Positions 62,472 to 64,000 of a DNA stretch of 64,000 nucleotides are shown here, piece by piece (within the stretch, counting starts at the first letter, position 1; each line of letters opens with the position of its first letter). The stretch spans positions 2,480,001 to 2,544,000 of the forward strand of contig OZ241868.1 in NCBI GenBank assembly GCA_965202905.1, read 5' to 3'. The DNA is from CAYFYS01 sp965202905 (GTDB lineage Bacteria > Pseudomonadota > Alphaproteobacteria > MPNO01). The position numbers were made by a program, and so were the translations under genes. The notes under the pieces were generated by a model that did no database searches, was not told the DNA's origin, and saw only the letters and a program-made list of their open reading frames with translations.

Positions 62472-62541
62472 GAGACGGAAGTCGGCACCGAGGCCAGGGC
62501 GGCTGAGAATGCTGATTACTTCGACGCCACCGCATCGTTGA
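62472..62541 (+). pseudogene. Lasso-precursor remnant P12
   Basis: Reads ETE and then core VGTEARAAENADYFDATAS: Glu9, Tyr13 and Ser19, matching the family. The W-x-x-P leader is gone. One inserted T (62538) removes the stop that followed TCG. The post-precursor hairpin follows at 62562. Sequence upstream (TGGGTTCGATGAGACGGA) also occurs at 55276-55294. Confidence 0.6.
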
Positions 62542-62640
62542 CCCGACCCTCAGGCATCATGACGCACGGCCGCCGTCACTCTGCGGCGAGGGCGGTTTTC
62601 GTGGCGTCCCGCGCGTCGCTCGATCGACGATAACAGCCCG

Positions 62641-62952
62641 TCACACCCTGTCGTCCCGTTTTCGCGGCCGGATGACGCGCTGGAGAATGGCGCCGAGCGC
62701 CGCGCCGGTGAGGACCGACAGCGCAAGGGCGACCCAGCGCAGACCGGCGGACATCTCGCCGAACGGGACGCCGGTGAGAACGGACAGCGCCACGAACGGC
62801 GCCATGAAGGCCGTGCCGAGACCGGGCGACGCCTGAAGACCCAGAAACAGCCCGACAAAGGGCGCGAACAGGCCGAAAACGGCCCCCGCGATCAGTCCCG
62901 TCCGCAGGGATCGAAGACCGGTCGGCACGACGAGGCGGCGGGGCCGTTTCAT
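62641..62952 (-). CDS. Small membrane protein, copy 2
   Basis: 103 residues, identical in sequence to the product of 53243-53554; three hydrophobic segments, basic C-terminus. Part of the duplicated block. Confidence 0.6.
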   Translation of the reverse strand: MKRPRRLVVPTGLRSLRTGLIAGAVFGLFAPFVGLFLGLQASPGLGTAFMAPFVALSVLTGVPFGEMSAGLRWVALALSVLTGAALGAILQRVIRPRKRDDRV

Positions 62953-62959
62953 TGGCTCC

Positions 62960-63337
62960 CCGCCTGCCCTTTCGGTACGCGCCACCCCACACCGTCTTTG
63001 CCCGTGACCCGTTGTTTCTCGACGTCCCTCCAAGGGGGTCCCGATGCGACGACCGGCGAAAGATCTTGCCGACCGATCGCGCATCGCGGCCGTCCTCGAC
63101 GCCCGCCTGCATCGTGGCCCGTGGGCGCGCCTTGTCGTGACCGGGCGGGGCGTGATCGGATGTGGCGTGATCGGATGGGCGTGATCGGGCGGGGCGTCGA
63201 GGCGAGCGAGCGCCCGGCGGCGGGGCGTTCCGCATCGCCGGCGCAAGCGCTGCATCCGCCAGCCCGGTCGCCGCTGGCGACGGCGCGGGTTGGACGGCCC
63301 CGACCTCGCCCGGCGCGGGAACCCGGCTGGCGGTCAT
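62960..63337 (-). pseudogene. Pro/Arg-rich frame, second copy with indels
   Basis: Counterpart of 53551-53940. A deletion in the GGGCGGGGCGTGATC-type repeat (63165-63190) shifts the frame relative to copy 1, so no common protein is encoded by both. Confidence 0.4.
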
Positions 63338-63639
63338 CGGCTGGTCCCCGTCGGCGCCGTGCGCGCGATCAATGCTTCGAGCGCCCGCATCGCTTCGGCG
63401 TGGTTGGCGGCGTGCGCCTGCATGGCTTCTACATGACGCTGGTCATCGGTGGCGCGCCCGGCGGCGATCCCGGCGTCGCGCGCGCTGGCGCTTTGCTGCA
63501 TCAGGTGTAAGCCCCAGGCAATGAGGGCGCATTGCGCGATCCCGATGGCGACGACGCCGACAGCGGCCCATGCGGCAATCTGTTGCCAGCCCAGCGAGGC
63601 GGCGTGAAAGGCCAGCGTGGCGGTTTCGAACCCGGTCAT
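63334..63639 (-). CDS. Small membrane/coiled-coil protein H5
   Basis: 101 residues, intact and the most diverged copy (WQQIAAWAAVGVVAIGIAQCALIAWGLHLMQQSAS). Changes keep the TM character and the heptads (HVEAMQAHAANHAEAM), suggesting it was under selection as a protein. A degenerate palindromic promoter lies upstream (63690-63725). Confidence 0.6.
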   Translation of the reverse strand: MTGFETATLAFHAASLGWQQIAAWAAVGVVAIGIAQCALIAWGLHLMQQSASARDAGIAAGRATDDQRHVEAMQAHAANHAEAMRALEALIARTAPTGTSR

Positions 63640-63699
63640 GGCGGACCCCCTCGTTCCGATGATGCTCGTTGGCGACGGACGGCGCAATTCGACATCGAC

Positions 63700-63850
63700 C
63701 GACGGGCCGCCGGTCAGTACGATCGGCGCGCGCCGCGGCGTCGACCGAGGCGCTGGTCGTGGAGGCGCGGCCAGCTATTGCGCGCGCCCATGCGGCGCCG
63801 GCTGGAGACCCGTATTCGCGCCGGCGACCCGCGCGGGTTGGACGGCCCCG
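63700..63850 (+). pseudogene. B2 N-terminal fragment, second location
   Basis: Closely matches 54340-54490: AAASTEALVVEA, then MRRRLETRIRAGDPRG-like blocks, ending in the H6 3' flank. No precursor. Confidence 0.55.
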
Positions 63851-63881
63851 ACCTCGCCCGGCGCGGGAACCCGGCTGGCGG

Positions 63882-64000
63882 TCATCGGCTGGTCCCCGTC
63901 GGCGCCGTGCGCGCGATCAACACTTCGAGCGCCCGCATCGCTTCGGCGTGGCTGTCTGCGTGCGCCTGCATCGCTTCTGCGTGGCGCTGGTCATCGGTGA
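63882..64000 (-). CDS. Small membrane/coiled-coil protein H6, partial
   Basis: Only the C-terminal ~38 residues are in the window (TDDQRHAEAMQAHADSHAEAMRALEVLIARTAPTGTSR); the gene continues past the end. The array therefore extends beyond the window. Confidence 0.55.
   Translation of the reverse strand, partial: TDDQRHAEAMQAHADSHAEAMRALEVLIARTAPTGTSR

Overview
The window is GC-rich chromosomal DNA from an alphaproteobacterium. The evidence is a polyhydroxyalkanoate (PHA) locus with PhaR and a DUF6489 partner, an rpsF-rpsR-DUF2232-rplI ribosomal cluster with an Arg/Gly-rich S6 tail, a PhoR-type kinase, and a fabD-fabG-acpP-fabF-mltG order. The exact order or family cannot be fixed from sequence alone. 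Roughly 1-40.6 kb and 56.5-61.8 kb are dense, ordinary housekeeping DNA. About 40.6-56.5 kb and 62-64 kb are a repeat-ridden accessory region.

Housekeeping layout: 1-4.4 kb PHA metabolism (phaB end, phaR, phasin, phaC, DUF6489, phaJ). 4.5-6.1 kb gmk-yicC. 6.4-8.6 kb an SDR and rmuC. 8.6-13 kb the fatty-acid operon on the minus strand. 13.4-16.5 kb ribosomal proteins and NAD kinase. 16.6-28.2 kb a set of CoA, amino-acid and redox enzymes (enoyl-CoA hydratase, CaiB family, APH-like kinase, FAD monooxygenase, MFS, aminotransferase, 3-oxoacid CoA-transferase, DinB). 28.5-40.6 kb a histidine kinase, mutS, glnD, murJ, trpS, TauE/SafE, TIGR02186 and a Usp protein. 56.5-61.8 kb a Bax-like glucosaminidase, polysaccharide deacetylase, SDR, cysQ and tsaC.

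The notable content is a lasso-peptide (RiPP) island. It has an asparagine-synthetase-like cyclase (45.3-47.1 kb) and a transglutaminase-like leader protease B2 (48.1 kb). It also has an unusual tailoring set: an aspartyl/asparaginyl beta-hydroxylase, two sulfotransferases and an HprK-like kinase. I find twelve precursor loci, named P1-P12 here. They share the leader motif W-x-x-P-x-(I/V), with Thr two residues before the inferred cut. Every inferred core has Glu or Asp at position 9 and a Tyr after it, and ends in Ser. Five precursors (P1, P2, P5, P8, P10) are in frame. Three (P4, P7, P11) are out of frame because of poly-C tracts of 13-18 nt in the leader, which looks like slipped-strand phase variation. 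P6 is frameshifted, and P3, P9 and P12 are remnants. No B1/RRE protein, ABC exporter or isopeptidase was recognised.

Between the precursors lie broken copies of B2 and of the hydroxylase, and repeated promoters whose spacer is a palindrome. There are also six copies of a small membrane/coiled-coil gene (H1-H6), transcribed divergently from the poly-C precursors. A 1.1-kb segment at 53.2-54.4 kb is duplicated at 62.6-63.7 kb, and there is an integrase/nuclease remnant. The picture is a recombining cassette array in which leaders, promoters and 3' hairpins stay constant while cores diversify. Other curiosities are a palindromic intergenic element found next to mutS and at 57.6 kb, a decayed DUF1194 gene ending in ten 13-nt repeats, and a xanthine-dehydrogenase fragment.
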